Positions 1 to 7,049 of a stretch of 7,526 bases of DNA are shown one piece after another. Within the stretch, counting starts at the first letter, position 1. Every line of letters starts with the position of its first letter. Position numbers and translations under genes: made by a program. The notes beneath the pieces were generated by a model. It did no database searches. It was given only the letters and a program-made list of their open reading frames with translations, and was not told the origin of the DNA. Source of the DNA: an uncultured Clostridia bacterium (lineage in GTDB: Bacteria; Bacillota; Clostridia; Oscillospirales; CAG-272); contig CAMOHW010000039.1 of NCBI GenBank assembly GCA_946615525.1, forward strand, positions 1 to 7,526, given 5' to 3'.

Positions 1-177
1 GCGTAAATCCGCCGGGACCTGACGAACGGTAGTGGCATGTTCGTCCACAACACAGTAAAAGGTCTTATACTGCTCGCTGTATTCTTTGAAATTGCGAATG
101 GCGCCCAGATAGTTTCCGATGGTCAGATTTCCACTCGGTTGAACGCCGGAAAAGGATACTTTTTGTTCCCCAAACAT
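1..177 (-). CDS. trpS: Tryptophanyl-tRNA synthetase, N-terminal part (cut by window edge)
   Basis: Class I aminoacyl-tRNA synthetase that charges tRNA-Trp with tryptophan using ATP, in the cytoplasm. Only the first 59 codons are in the window and the frame stays open to base 1. The visible N-terminus matches the bacterial TrpRS start closely: a short beta strand, then [18 protein letters not shown] at about residues 10-27. Within it, TIGN is the TrpRS form of the class I HIGH signature that binds [15 protein letters not shown] follows at about residues 40-51, equivalent to the family's active-site segment FCIVDxHAITV. The ATG at 177-175 is chosen because AAAGGAG lies 9 bases upstream (187-193) and the protein then starts where family members start. 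The KMSKS loop and anticodon-binding domain lie outside the window. The gene follows the lipoprotein gene after a 72-bp spacer that holds a GC-rich hairpin. That spacer is too short for a T-box leader, which often precedes synthetase genes in Firmicutes. Identification is secure despite truncation. Confidence 0.95.
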   Translation of the reverse strand, partial: MFGEQKVSFSGVQPSGNLTIGNYLGAIRNFKEYSEQYKTFYCVVDEHATTVRQVPADLR

Positions 178-209
178 TTTCTTTTTCTCCTTTGGGTAGT
201 TCATGCAAA

Positions 210-237
210 TCCGGCGGCGGATCTTCCCGCCGCCGGA
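210..237 (-). terminator. Perfect GC-rich hairpin between the lipoprotein gene and trpS
   Basis: On the minus strand the arm TCCGGCGGCGG is followed by the 6-base loop GAAGAT and the exact complement CCGCCGCCGGA. This gives an 11-bp uninterrupted stem with ten G-C pairs... strictly, nine or more G-C pairs flanked by A-T closing pairs at the base. It begins 13 bases after the lipoprotein stop codon and ends 17 bases before the trpS ribosome binding site. The bases after the stem are TTTGCATG, so the U-tract is only three long. That makes it a weak intrinsic terminator, or a partial terminator or 3'-end stabiliser that lets some transcripts continue into trpS. The stem is certain; its role is inferred. 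Confidence 0.6.
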
Positions 238-248
238 GAATCAATACG

Positions 249-276
249 ATTATTGGATATATTTGTTGTTTTTCAA
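249..276 (-). promoter_or_regulatory. Possible trpS promoter inside the lipoprotein 3' end
   Basis: On the minus strand TTGAAA (271-276) and AATAAT (249-254) are separated by 16 bp; each hexamer has one mismatch to the sigma-A consensus. They overlap the last codons and stop codon of the lipoprotein gene. Initiation would fall near base 242, so the hairpin at 210-237 would lie at the very 5' end of the trpS mRNA. The -10 lacks the conserved first T, and such matches arise by chance in AT-rich coding ends, so this is only a candidate. Confidence 0.25.
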
Positions 277-2667
277 CCATGCGTTGTAAATCGCATAGGG
301 AGAGCTGAGTTGCTCGTATTCCTCACTCGATTTGGAATCATATTTTTCATCTTCTACAAACTCGAATGCTCCGCTTTGCTGATTTTCCTGCGCATCTTTA
401 TGCGGCACATATTCCGTGCTGATCGCAGCGCGAACGGCATAGTTGATCTCTTCCAGATCCCAGGTTGCAATCAAGTCGCTCAAAACAGTATATTTGGCAG
501 CCTCTCTTGCATATCCTACCTGGTTGTTTTGAGAATCAAGTTCATTGATCTCCATGTACCATTCTCTATCTTCGTGCGGGGTGAGAAGGCGCTTGATCTC
601 GACCAGAAGCGCTTTGAGCTCATCCATGTTTGCACAATTCTCAATTCTTTCAACCAGTTGAGCGTTCAAATTGTAAAGATAGCGGATCAACTCGGCATTC
701 AGCGTTCCGCAATAGGTGAACTCGGGATCAGTCCCCGGAACAACAACATTGGGTTGCGCCTGTTCGCCGTTGCGATACAAATCAAATATGACGCTTTCAA
801 TCGTCTGGTCGGTTTCTACTGTAACCAGCCAAAGAGCATAGGTCCTTGCACCCGGCCGCAACCCGGTATTTCCGTCATCATCCGTTTCATACAACCATTC
901 GGAGGTATCGTCAAAATCCATTCTGACGGTGAGCTGATTGTTTTGGCTGGTCGCCTTTGCGAAAACTCCGTATTCATATTCCAAACCCGGAGCATACACC
1001 AAATAGGTATATTTGAGTTTGCCGTTTGCCATAGTCTTTTGCGATTGCAGGACCTGCAAGGAACCGTCAGCCGCCTTTTTACAGGTATCTGTATTGAACC
1101 ACTCTCCCCAAATGACAGGGTTGGAGGAAATAGAAGACTTGGCCATTCCGGTATTCAAGCGGACTTGATATGCGGCGCCATTCTGTATGTCATACTCTTC
1201 CATAGAAGCAATCGCCAAAGAATGAAAATCCAGATCCAATGTTGGGTCTGCGCCGGAAATGTCGCGGTTTTGAACTTTTCCGTTTTCCCAGATGTTTTCG
1301 TCCATATCGGGTTCCGGATAGGTCAGGAAGGCGTTTCCGGTCTTGAAAATATCCATGTGATAAGGATACTCTGTAGAATAGGAAACCGTCTTTTTGTTGT
1401 TATCCAAAGGATCCGGGATCAGTTTATAGGTCTTGCCTTCAACGCCGTATTGCAACAGAGTACGGAACTCGGCATTGGTGTTGAGCAAGGTGACCACTTT
1501 CATACATTGCGTCAGACTTTCGGTTTGAGAGCAAACGCCGAACATACTGCCGTAAACATCCTCGGCCGAAATGGTCGGGTTTTTGATGACTATGGGATAG
1601 TATTCGGAATCATCCGCCCGATAAGCGCACAAGGTCGCATAATCCATGGTTTCAATGGAGAGTGCGGCGGTTTGCCCCTCTGTGAGTTCACCATAGGAGC
1701 CGTCAAACTGATGTTTTTTAAGGTTCAGGAATGCTTTGGTAAAGTCCGGATCGGTAAACAGACTTTGGAATTGCAACGGAACGCTTCTGGAGATCTCTGT
1801 CAGATCCTCATAGCGGTATCCGATAACCGAGAGCCCGCCTTCGTTTTCAAAGGTATCGGGGTTGATGTTCCAAAAATATGCCAGAAGATTCAGGCACTCT
1901 TCATAGGAGGCGTTGATGGGCAGGATGCTGGAATCCCCTTTGGCTTTGATCTCATCCAGATAGTTGTAGATGTAATCATTGAAAAGCCCGTTAATGTTGG
2001 GAAGGCAAGCATCGATACCGGTTTCATCCGCTAGACTCTTGTTCAAAAGCATGACAGTATATTCCCCGACGGTGTGGTTGTTCGGGATCGCATAAATACT
2101 GCCATTATAGGAAGCGGCGTTCAGAAGATGGCTGTTGACATTTTCGCGAATGGCGTTGGAGTTACCGCCGTTCAACTCGATGTTGAGCGAGGAAAGCCAT
2201 CCGTTCTGCGCATACTCCTTGAACATATCCTCGCCCTCCAAATAGATAATATCTACCTGGTGGTCCAAAAGCGCCGGATATTTGATGACGGTAATGCCCC
2301 ACTCGTTCACTTCCGTTTCGGCAGGTTTCGCCTCGTCTTCGCCGGTTTTGGGAGAAATATTTTCCCGCGTTGCATAGAATCCGCGGATCTCATTATCCAG
2401 CGTTTCACGATAGACGGACTCGGGGATGTAGTTGACGACCAAATGGATCTTGAAACGATCCTTGGTGATCTCATCCAACTTGGCCGTAACGATTTCCTTT
2501 GCTTCCTTGCTGACGCTGGTCTCATCCTTGGTTACCACCCACATGGTAAGGGTGGTTGCCGTTTGTTGGAACTTTTCCTCAAGGTCGGTCTGCTTTTTGC
2601 AGCCGGAAAGGACCATGGGCAACAAAAGCACCAGGCAAAGCGCAAAGCATAGCATTCTTTTTTTCAT
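250..2667 (-). CDS. Large extracellular solute-binding-type lipoprotein (ABC family 1-like)
   Basis: A predicted surface lipoprotein of 805 residues, probably a ligand-capturing component of an ABC importer or a stand-alone sensor; the ligand is unknown. Residues 1-23 are a lipoprotein signal peptide: basic MKKR, a hydrophobic run, then the lipobox LSGC with C23 as the lipidated cysteine. From about 38 to 485 it has the rhythm of family-1 solute-binding proteins: strand TLTMWVV, helix EAKEIVTAKLDEIT, then VDIIYLEGED, NGSIYAIPNN, YTVMLLNKSL, and CMKVVTLLNTNAEFRTLLQYGVEG near 388-411. Residues about 495-655 look beta-rich, with alternating strands such as KLKYTYLVYAPG and LTVRMDF, and acidic turns. 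Helices return from about 656 to 752, followed by an acidic Ser/Glu-rich stretch (757-787) and a short helical end. Typical family members have about 400-550 residues, so this one is unusually long. ATG 2667-2665 has GGAGG 7 bases upstream. No permease or ATPase gene is adjacent. The gene has its own strong promoter. The fold assignment is from sequence pattern only. Confidence 0.8.
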   Translation of the reverse strand: MKKRMLCFALCLVLLLPMVLSGCKKQTDLEEKFQQTATTLTMWVVTKDETSVSKEAKEIVTAKLDEITKDRFKIHLVVNYIPESVYRETLDNEIRGFYATRENISPKTGEDEAKPAETEVNEWGITVIKYPALLDHQVDIIYLEGEDMFKEYAQNGWLSSLNIELNGGNSNAIRENVNSHLLNAASYNGSIYAIPNNHTVGEYTVMLLNKSLADETGIDACLPNINGLFNDYIYNYLDEIKAKGDSSILPINASYEECLNLLAYFWNINPDTFENEGGLSVIGYRYEDLTEISRSVPLQFQSLFTDPDFTKAFLNLKKHQFDGSYGELTEGQTAALSIETMDYATLCAYRADDSEYYPIVIKNPTISAEDVYGSMFGVCSQTESLTQCMKVVTLLNTNAEFRTLLQYGVEGKTYKLIPDPLDNNKKTVSYSTEYPYHMDIFKTGNAFLTYPEPDMDENIWENGKVQNRDISGADPTLDLDFHSLAIASMEEYDIQNGAAYQVRLNTGMAKSSISSNPVIWGEWFNTDTCKKAADGSLQVLQSQKTMANGKLKYTYLVYAPGLEYEYGVFAKATSQNNQLTVRMDFDDTSEWLYETDDDGNTGLRPGARTYALWLVTVETDQTIESVIFDLYRNGEQAQPNVVVPGTDPEFTYCGTLNAELIRYLYNLNAQLVERIENCANMDELKALLVEIKRLLTPHEDREWYMEINELDSQNNQVGYAREAAKYTVLSDLIATWDLEEINYAVRAAISTEYVPHKDAQENQQSGAFEFVEDEKYDSKSSEEYEQLSSPYAIYNAWLKNNKYIQ

Positions 2668-2674
2668 GTAGATT

Positions 2675-2679
2675 CCTCC
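2675..2679 (-). promoter_or_regulatory. Ribosome binding site deciding the lipoprotein start
   Basis: GGAGG on the minus strand lies 7 bases before ATG 2667. The reading frame is open further upstream to a TTG at 2700, which would add 11 residues before the signal peptide. That longer start would place this site inside the coding sequence and push the basic MKKR region away from the N-terminus. The start at 2667 is therefore preferred. Confidence 0.8.
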
Positions 2680-2749
2680 GTTTCGGGATGGGAATGTCAA
2701 TCGGAATCACCGCGCAAAAGTCGGTATTTCCCATATATTCATCTTTTCT

Positions 2750-2778
2750 ATTTTACAACATTTAGAAGATTCTGTCAA
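2750..2778 (-). promoter_or_regulatory. Near-consensus sigma-A promoter for the lipoprotein gene
   Basis: On the minus strand a perfect -35 TTGACA (2773-2778) and a -10 TAAAAT (2750-2755, one mismatch to TATAAT) are separated by exactly 17 bp. Transcription would start near 2742-2743, giving a leader of about 75 bases before ATG 2667. It is the strongest promoter-like signal I can see in the window and separates this gene's expression from the upstream dgt-dnaG-rpoD unit. A GC-rich palindrome lies just upstream of the -35. Confidence 0.8.
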
Positions 2779-2805
2779 GTTCTTTTTTCGCGCACGCGCG
2801 AGAAC
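2779..2805. repeat. GC-rich palindrome abutting the -35 box (candidate operator)
   Basis: The core at 2788-2801 is TCGCGCACGCGCGA on the plus strand: 6-bp arms TCGCGC and GCGCGA around a 2-base centre. It is flanked by GTTC and GAAC, which are themselves complementary (2779-2782 and 2802-2805), although a run of T on one side makes the outer symmetry imperfect. It ends directly at the -35 hexamer of the lipoprotein promoter. No T-run follows on the minus strand, so it does not look like a terminator for rpoD transcripts. Its position suits a regulator binding site, but no regulator is identifiable here. Confidence 0.45.
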
Positions 2806-2912
2806 ACTCCGGTTTGAAAGGCAACCAGACCGATTTTTTACCGGTGACTATCGACTTCTTGCACAAAAGATTTTGGCTTGGTTGTATCAGTCCGCCGGTT
2901 TTTTCGGTCTTT

Positions 2913-2944
2913 TTTCACAATTTTCGGGAAATCGGTTTGTGAAA
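2913..2944. repeat. Inverted repeat just after rpoD
   Basis: Eight-base perfect arms TTTCACAA (2913-2920) and TTGTGAAA (2937-2944) are separated by 16 bases. The repeat starts 11 bases beyond the rpoD stop codon. In the rpoD transcript it could form an AT-rich hairpin, but the bases after it are A-rich rather than U-rich, so it is not a canonical intrinsic terminator. It could stabilise the mRNA 3' end or be a protein site. The remainder of the 2668-2955 spacer, apart from the promoter and palindrome listed, shows no coding signal I can support. Confidence 0.35.
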
Positions 2945-2955
2945 TGCGACAGTTC

Positions 2956-4131
2956 TTATTCCATGAACCCTTTTAAGTGGCGCGCACGGCTGGGGTGGCG
3001 CAATTTGCGCAGGGCTTTCGCCTCGATTTGGCGAATACGCTCTCTGGTAATATCAAACTCTTTACCCACTTCTTCCAGCGTTCTGGTCCTGCCGTCATAA
3101 AGTCCGAAACGGAGTTTGATGACATGGCGTTCACGCGGGGTAAGCGTATGCAGCTGCCGCTCCAATTCCTCGCGCAAAATGTTTGCCGAAGTCGCTTCAG
3201 CAGGAGACGGGGTGTCGTCATCCGGAATAAAGTCACCCAGGTGGCTGTCTTCCTCCTCACCAATGGGGGTTTCGAGGGATACCGGATCCTGCCCCACCTT
3301 GATGATCTCGCGCACTTTTTCCGCCGACATACCCAGTTTTTCGGCAATCTCTTCGGGCGTGGGTTCTCTGCCCATTTCCTGCATCATCTGGCGGGAGTAG
3401 CGCGAAACTTTATGAATGGTCTCCACCATATGGACCGGAATGCGAATGGTTCTTGCCTGATCGGCAATGGCACGGGTGATCGCCTGGCGGATCCACCAGG
3501 TCGCGTAGGTAGAAAACTTGAAGCCCTTGGTATAATCAAACTTTTCAACGGCTTTCATCAAGCCCAGGTTGCCCTCCTGGATCAAATCCAGAAAATACAT
3601 TCCGCGGCCGACATAGCGCTTTGCAATGCTGACGACCAAACGCAGGTTTGCCTCCACCAGTTGCGTTTTGGCGGATTCATCCCCCGCCATCATCTGCTCG
3701 GCAAGTTCTTTTTCGCGCTCGCCGCTGACCAGCGGAACTTTACCGATCTCTTTGAGGTAAAGGCGCACCGGGTCATCGGTTCCAATGCCCTCTTGCTCCA
3801 AAAAGTTGTCAATGCCTTCGCCGGTACCAAAAGAGGCGACCTCGTTTTCGATCTCGTTCATCTCGTCCTTGGAGAAATCGTCATCCTCAAATGCGACACC
3901 GCTATCCTCCAACTTCTCGTAAAGTTGGTCGATGCTGTCCACATCAAAATCCATTTCTTCCATGACATCGTCCAGATCACTTGCCGAAAGTTTGCCTTTT
4001 TTGCCTTTTTCGATCAACTGGTCAACATCAACTTTCTCTTTGGCGGGCTCGGATTCTTCAAGGGACGTTTCTTTTTCCTCGATCAATTCCTCTTCCACCA
4101 CTGCAGTTTTTTGCGTTTGCTTCTTGCTCAT
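2956..4131 (-). CDS. rpoD: RNA polymerase primary sigma factor (sigma-70/SigA)
   Basis: The housekeeping sigma factor, which directs core RNA polymerase to -35/-10 promoters and helps melt DNA. At 391 residues it has the length usual for Firmicutes SigA, without the large non-conserved insertion of the E. coli protein. The N-terminus has a charged Glu/Lys-rich tail (about 9-36), then a region 1.1-like segment (37-80, [20 protein letters not shown]) and an acidic linker. Region 1.2 begins near [11 protein letters not shown] (120-130). Regions 2.1-2.4 span about 155-230, with [22 protein letters not shown] and the -10 recognition/melting block [17 protein letters not shown] (206-222). Region 3 starts at [11 protein letters not shown] (228-238); the region 3.2 finger includes DDDTPSP (304-310). 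Region 4.2 (350-378) carries the -35-binding helix-turn-helix [19 protein letters not shown]. The ATG overlaps the dnaG stop as ATGA (4128-4131), indicating translational coupling; AAGGA lies 9 bases upstream inside dnaG. No intrinsic terminator is obvious after its TAA. Confidence 0.98.
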   Translation of the reverse strand: MSKKQTQKTAVVEEELIEEKETSLEESEPAKEKVDVDQLIEKGKKGKLSASDLDDVMEEMDFDVDSIDQLYEKLEDSGVAFEDDDFSKDEMNEIENEVASFGTGEGIDNFLEQEGIGTDDPVRLYLKEIGKVPLVSGEREKELAEQMMAGDESAKTQLVEANLRLVVSIAKRYVGRGMYFLDLIQEGNLGLMKAVEKFDYTKGFKFSTYATWWIRQAITRAIADQARTIRIPVHMVETIHKVSRYSRQMMQEMGREPTPEEIAEKLGMSAEKVREIIKVGQDPVSLETPIGEEEDSHLGDFIPDDDTPSPAEATSANILREELERQLHTLTPRERHVIKLRFGLYDGRTRTLEEVGKEFDITRERIRQIEAKALRKLRHPSRARHLKGFME

Positions 4132-5918
4132 TCGTTCCGGTCCTTCCTTTTATGTAATTTTGTCTTTCTGATGGTTTCCAATCTGGTTTGCAGATCGGCG
4201 TCCTTGACGCGTGCTTTTTCGGAAAGCACGCAAAGATTGTTGACGGTTTCCCGGAAAACATCGGGGCCGTTTTGTGTGAGTTCCCGCCGTGTCATTTCGG
4301 CTTTTTGGATCCTGCCCATTTCATCGGGTGAAAAGTCCTCGCCCAACAGCGCAAATTGAAAACCGGATTCACTGTTTTGCAGTTTGAGAATGGCCTCAAA
4401 TACCTTTTTGTAAAACTCGGTTACAAAATCTGATGCCTCCAATTTGATTCGACCCGCGACAACTTCCCTGCGGTATTCCTCAAACATGAGCAGCATTCCG
4501 ATAACCGATTCCTCGATTGCCGCCGCTTTGGGATCCTTTGCTGCATCGGGATTGATGCGGTCGCCGAAGTTTTTGATGGAAGCGCGCGCCTCACGGCTTT
4601 CCTTTGCTTTATAATCCTCGTATTTTTTGCGCCGGATCTTTTCAATACTGTTGCGCAACGCCTCGACCGGCAGTTCCAGGCGCTTGGATGCCTCGCTCAA
4701 ATACACTTCCCGTTCAACGGCGGAAGAATACTCGGCAATGGCGGCGCAAAGTTCGGAAGAAGCCCTGATTTTTTCCTGCCCTACCGAAAGATTGTGCCTT
4801 GCCAGAATGGATTCCAACTGGTATTCAAATCCTGTCCGGCTGGCATCCAACAGGCGGGAGAACCGCTCGGCGCCGAATTTGCGGATGTATTCGTCGGGGT
4901 CTTTTGCTCCCTCTACCCGAAGGATGCGCACCTCGATCCCCACCTCGCTCAAAATTTGCATTGCTTTTTTTGCCGCTGCTTGTCCTGCATCGTCGGCGTC
5001 ATAGGAAATGACGACCTGCTTGGTGTATTTGGAAAAGATTCGCGCATGATTGGGCGTAATGGCGGTGCCCAGCGTTGCAACGGCGTTTTCAAAGCCCGCC
5101 GCGTGCATGGCAATGACATCCATATACCCCTCGCACAAAATCATGCGTTCCGCGCCACTGTGTCGCGCAAAGTTGAGCGCAAACAACTGGTTGCTCTTTT
5201 TGAACGCCGGCGTATCCGATGTGTTCAGATATTTTGGTTTGCTATCATCCAGCACTCTGCCTCCAAAGGCGACGATATTGCCGGAGGTGTCCAGAATGGG
5301 AAACATGACTCTGCCGCGGAAATAGTCGTAGGAGCGCCCGGTCTTTTGGCTCTTGCCGCAAAGGAATGCGGTTTGCAACTCCCGATCGGTAAACCCTTTT
5401 TTGTGCATATATTCGGTCAGACTCCCGAAAGTATCGGGCGCATATCCCAGACCGAAATGTTTAATGGTGGCCTCGGACAACCCGCGCTTGCCCTTAAAAT
5501 AACTCATACCGGGTCCGCCGATCGCCGGGTCAAAGAGGCACGCGCGGAAAAACTTGGCCGCCTCCAAATTGGCTTCCAACACCCGTTTGCGGCTAACGGT
5601 TTCGCCTGCGGCGCGCTCCTCGCTCTCGCGCGGCATGGGAAGCCCGGCACGGTCGGCAAGGAATGCAATGGCATCCACAAAATCCATGTTCTCCGCCTTT
5701 TGAACAAAGGTGATGGCGCTTCCGCCGGCATGACACCCGAAGCAGAAGAACATTTTTTTATCCGGTGAAACGGTAAAGGACGGGGTCTTTTCGCTATGGA
5801 ACGGGCAAAGCCCCACCCAATTGGAGCCGGTCCGCTTTAATGTAACATACCGCCCGACCAATTCCTCAATGCTGGTGCGGTCAAGCACTTCTTGCACAAA
5901 ATTTTCGGGTAATCGCAA
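4128..5918 (-). CDS. dnaG: DNA primase
   Basis: Synthesises the RNA primers for lagging-strand replication, acting with the replicative helicase at the fork. At 596 residues it has the usual bacterial length. The N-terminal CHC2 zinc-binding domain shows C38, H41, C59 and C62 in [11 protein letters not shown] and FFCFGC. The RNA polymerase core has [10 protein letters not shown] (199-208) and KPKYLNTS (227-234). The TOPRIM domain carries the catalytic glutamate E263 in [10 protein letters not shown] and the acidic metal-binding cluster D307-x-D309-D310 in SYDADDAG, with a further acidic motif KDPDEYI (339-345). All expected catalytic residues are present. The rest (about 365-596) is helical and variable, as expected for the helicase-interacting C-terminal domain. 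The start codon is TTG at 5918-5916, supported by AAAGGAGG 9 bases upstream and by the family N-terminus. It follows dgt after 51 bp with no terminator, and its TGA overlaps the rpoD ATG. Confidence 0.97.
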   Translation of the reverse strand: MRLPENFVQEVLDRTSIEELVGRYVTLKRTGSNWVGLCPFHSEKTPSFTVSPDKKMFFCFGCHAGGSAITFVQKAENMDFVDAIAFLADRAGLPMPRESEERAAGETVSRKRVLEANLEAAKFFRACLFDPAIGGPGMSYFKGKRGLSEATIKHFGLGYAPDTFGSLTEYMHKKGFTDRELQTAFLCGKSQKTGRSYDYFRGRVMFPILDTSGNIVAFGGRVLDDSKPKYLNTSDTPAFKKSNQLFALNFARHSGAERMILCEGYMDVIAMHAAGFENAVATLGTAITPNHARIFSKYTKQVVISYDADDAGQAAAKKAMQILSEVGIEVRILRVEGAKDPDEYIRKFGAERFSRLLDASRTGFEYQLESILARHNLSVGQEKIRASSELCAAIAEYSSAVEREVYLSEASKRLELPVEALRNSIEKIRRKKYEDYKAKESREARASIKNFGDRINPDAAKDPKAAAIEESVIGMLLMFEEYRREVVAGRIKLEASDFVTEFYKKVFEAILKLQNSESGFQFALLGEDFSPDEMGRIQKAEMTRRELTQNGPDVFRETVNNLCVLSEKARVKDADLQTRLETIRKTKLHKRKDRNE

Positions 5919-5927
5919 GCAAATTCC

Positions 5928-5935
5928 CCTCCTTT
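5928..5935 (-). promoter_or_regulatory. Ribosome binding site deciding the TTG start of dnaG
   Basis: AAAGGAGG on the minus strand is a near-perfect Shine-Dalgarno sequence placed 9 bases before TTG 5918. No in-frame ATG or GTG occurs between it and the conserved N-terminal residues [11 protein letters not shown] strong site paired with a weak start codon is a common way to set a moderate primase level within an operon. Confidence 0.8.
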
Positions 5936-5969
5936 CCTGTATCTTCTCTGTTTTTCGTTTTTTTATACC

Positions 5970-6977
5970 TTATACACGCCAAAATTTGGGAACGAACAGT
6001 TCCTTATAAGTTTCAATGGCGAAGCGATCGGTCATGCAGGAGATAAAATCACAAACGCTCCTGCCAACGCCTTCCTCATCCGCAATTTGCCGATAGAAAG
6101 GCGGCAGTTTATCGGGATGCTCCGAAAAATACTCAAACAAAGCGGCAACAACGCCCCTTGCCTTGCCCTCCTCGGATTTTGCGATCGGGTTGGTGTAAAC
6201 CGACTCGAATAAGAAGGCGCGAAGCCGGTTGGTCGCCTCTCCGATCTCCGGCTCCATGAGGATCTGTGGGCGATCGGTGCTTGCCTTGATGACCGAATTG
6301 ACCATGTTGTTGATGCGTTGCCCGTGGGTTTCGCCCAAAATCCGGCGCAGATCCTCGGGAATATCCGTTGTTTTCAGGATCCCGGCACGGCAGGCATCGT
6401 CGATATCGTGATTGATGTAAGCGATCCGGTCGGCATACTTGACGATCACGCCCTCCAACGTGGACGCCATGTGGCTTCCGGTATGGTTGACGATCCCGTC
6501 CCGCACTTCCCAGGTCAAATTGAGCCCTTTTCCGTTGTTTTCCAGCTTTTCCACCACGCGCAAACTCTGGCGATAATGGGTAAAGTCTTTGGAATACAGG
6601 CGTTGCATTTCCATTTCCCCGGCGTGACCAAACGGCGTATGCCCCAAGTCATGTCCCAATGCCGCCGCCTCGGTCAGGTCCTCGTTCAGGCGCAGACCGC
6701 GCGCAATGATGCGCGCAATTTGCGTGACTTCCAGCGTGTGCGTCAGTCGAGTGCGGTAATGGTCGCCCACCGGCGCCAAAAAGACCTGCGTTTTGTTCAT
6801 CAGCCGGCGGAACGACTGGCTGTGAATAATGCGATCGCGGTCGCGCTGAAATTCGGTGCGCACTTCGCAGGGGACATACGGAAAATCCCGCCCCTTTGTT
6901 TGGGATGTTAAAAAAGCGTAGGGGGAAAGGGTTTCTTTTTCAAGTTCCAAGAAAAAATCTCTGGTTGTTGTCGACAT
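5970..6977 (-). CDS. dgt: dGTPase-like HD-domain dNTP triphosphohydrolase
   Basis: Predicted cytoplasmic metal-dependent enzyme that hydrolyses dGTP or other dNTPs to the deoxynucleoside and triphosphate, affecting nucleotide pools. At 335 residues it matches the shorter 'dGTPase-like' branch rather than the roughly 500-residue E. coli Dgt. The N-terminus has the family block RDRDRIIHSQSFRRLMNKTQV (about 46-65). The HD metal site is complete: H80 in TRLTHTLEV, H109-D110 in AALGHDLGHTPFGHAGE, and D183 in KYADRIAYINHDIDD. The GHTPFGH histidines 113 and 118 belong to the catalytic region. ATG 6977 has AAAGGAG 6 bases upstream. It is first of a tight dgt-dnaG-rpoD unit, with only 51 bp to dnaG. 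The 108-bp spacer upstream holds a long hairpin. Substrate preference cannot be read from sequence; many members of this branch act on several dNTPs and are allosterically activated. Confidence 0.93.
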   Translation of the reverse strand: MSTTTRDFFLELEKETLSPYAFLTSQTKGRDFPYVPCEVRTEFQRDRDRIIHSQSFRRLMNKTQVFLAPVGDHYRTRLTHTLEVTQIARIIARGLRLNEDLTEAAALGHDLGHTPFGHAGEMEMQRLYSKDFTHYRQSLRVVEKLENNGKGLNLTWEVRDGIVNHTGSHMASTLEGVIVKYADRIAYINHDIDDACRAGILKTTDIPEDLRRILGETHGQRINNMVNSVIKASTDRPQILMEPEIGEATNRLRAFLFESVYTNPIAKSEEGKARGVVAALFEYFSEHPDKLPPFYRQIADEEGVGRSVCDFISCMTDRFAIETYKELFVPKFWRV

Positions 6978-7009
6978 CTTTCGCTCCTTTCATCTCAATC
7001 AAAAATAAG

Positions 7010-7049
7010 ATACGCGAAAAAAATGCAAAACACTCTTTTTTTCGCGTAT
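7010..7049 (-). terminator. Perfect 14-bp hairpin between yigZ-like gene and dgt
   Basis: Arms of 14 bases, ATACGCGAAAAAAA and TTTTTTTCGCGTAT, pair perfectly around a 12-base loop. On the minus strand the stem is followed by CTTATTTTT (7009-7001), a passable U-rich tail, so it could end transcripts of the upstream yigZ-like gene. On the plus strand the tail is TTTTTT then AT-rich, a better U-tract, so it may act in both directions and block antisense transcripts from dgt. Only four stem pairs are G-C. The hairpin ends 32 bases before the dgt start codon, leaving no room for a separate promoter between them. Confidence 0.65.

Noticed and set aside
178..249. T-box riboswitch controlling trpS
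   Set aside because: The spacer is only 72 bases and shows neither a T-box-like sequence nor alternative terminator/antiterminator pairing; there is just one GC-rich hairpin.
37..2034. A 665-codon open frame on the plus strand opposite the lipoprotein gene
   Set aside because: It runs antisense to a gene with a signal peptide, promoter and ribosome binding site, spans the 3' end of that gene and the start of trpS, and its translation shows no recognisable domain or upstream ribosome binding site. It is a mirror of minus-strand codon use.
2668..2700. Lipoprotein start at TTG 2700, adding 11 residues
   Set aside because: It would place the good GGAGG site inside the coding sequence and bury the signal peptide's basic N-terminus; ATG 2667 fits much better.
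2779..2805. GC-rich palindrome as an intrinsic terminator of rpoD
   Set aside because: On the minus strand it is followed by A residues rather than a T-run, so it does not have terminator form in the direction of transcription.
2977..4359. A 460-codon plus-strand open frame opposite rpoD
   Set aside because: It is antisense to the highly conserved sigma factor and part of dnaG, and its composition reflects the complementary codons. No family resemblance was seen.
4794..5768. A 324-codon plus-strand open frame opposite dnaG
   Set aside because: Antisense shadow of the primase coding sequence with no independent signals.
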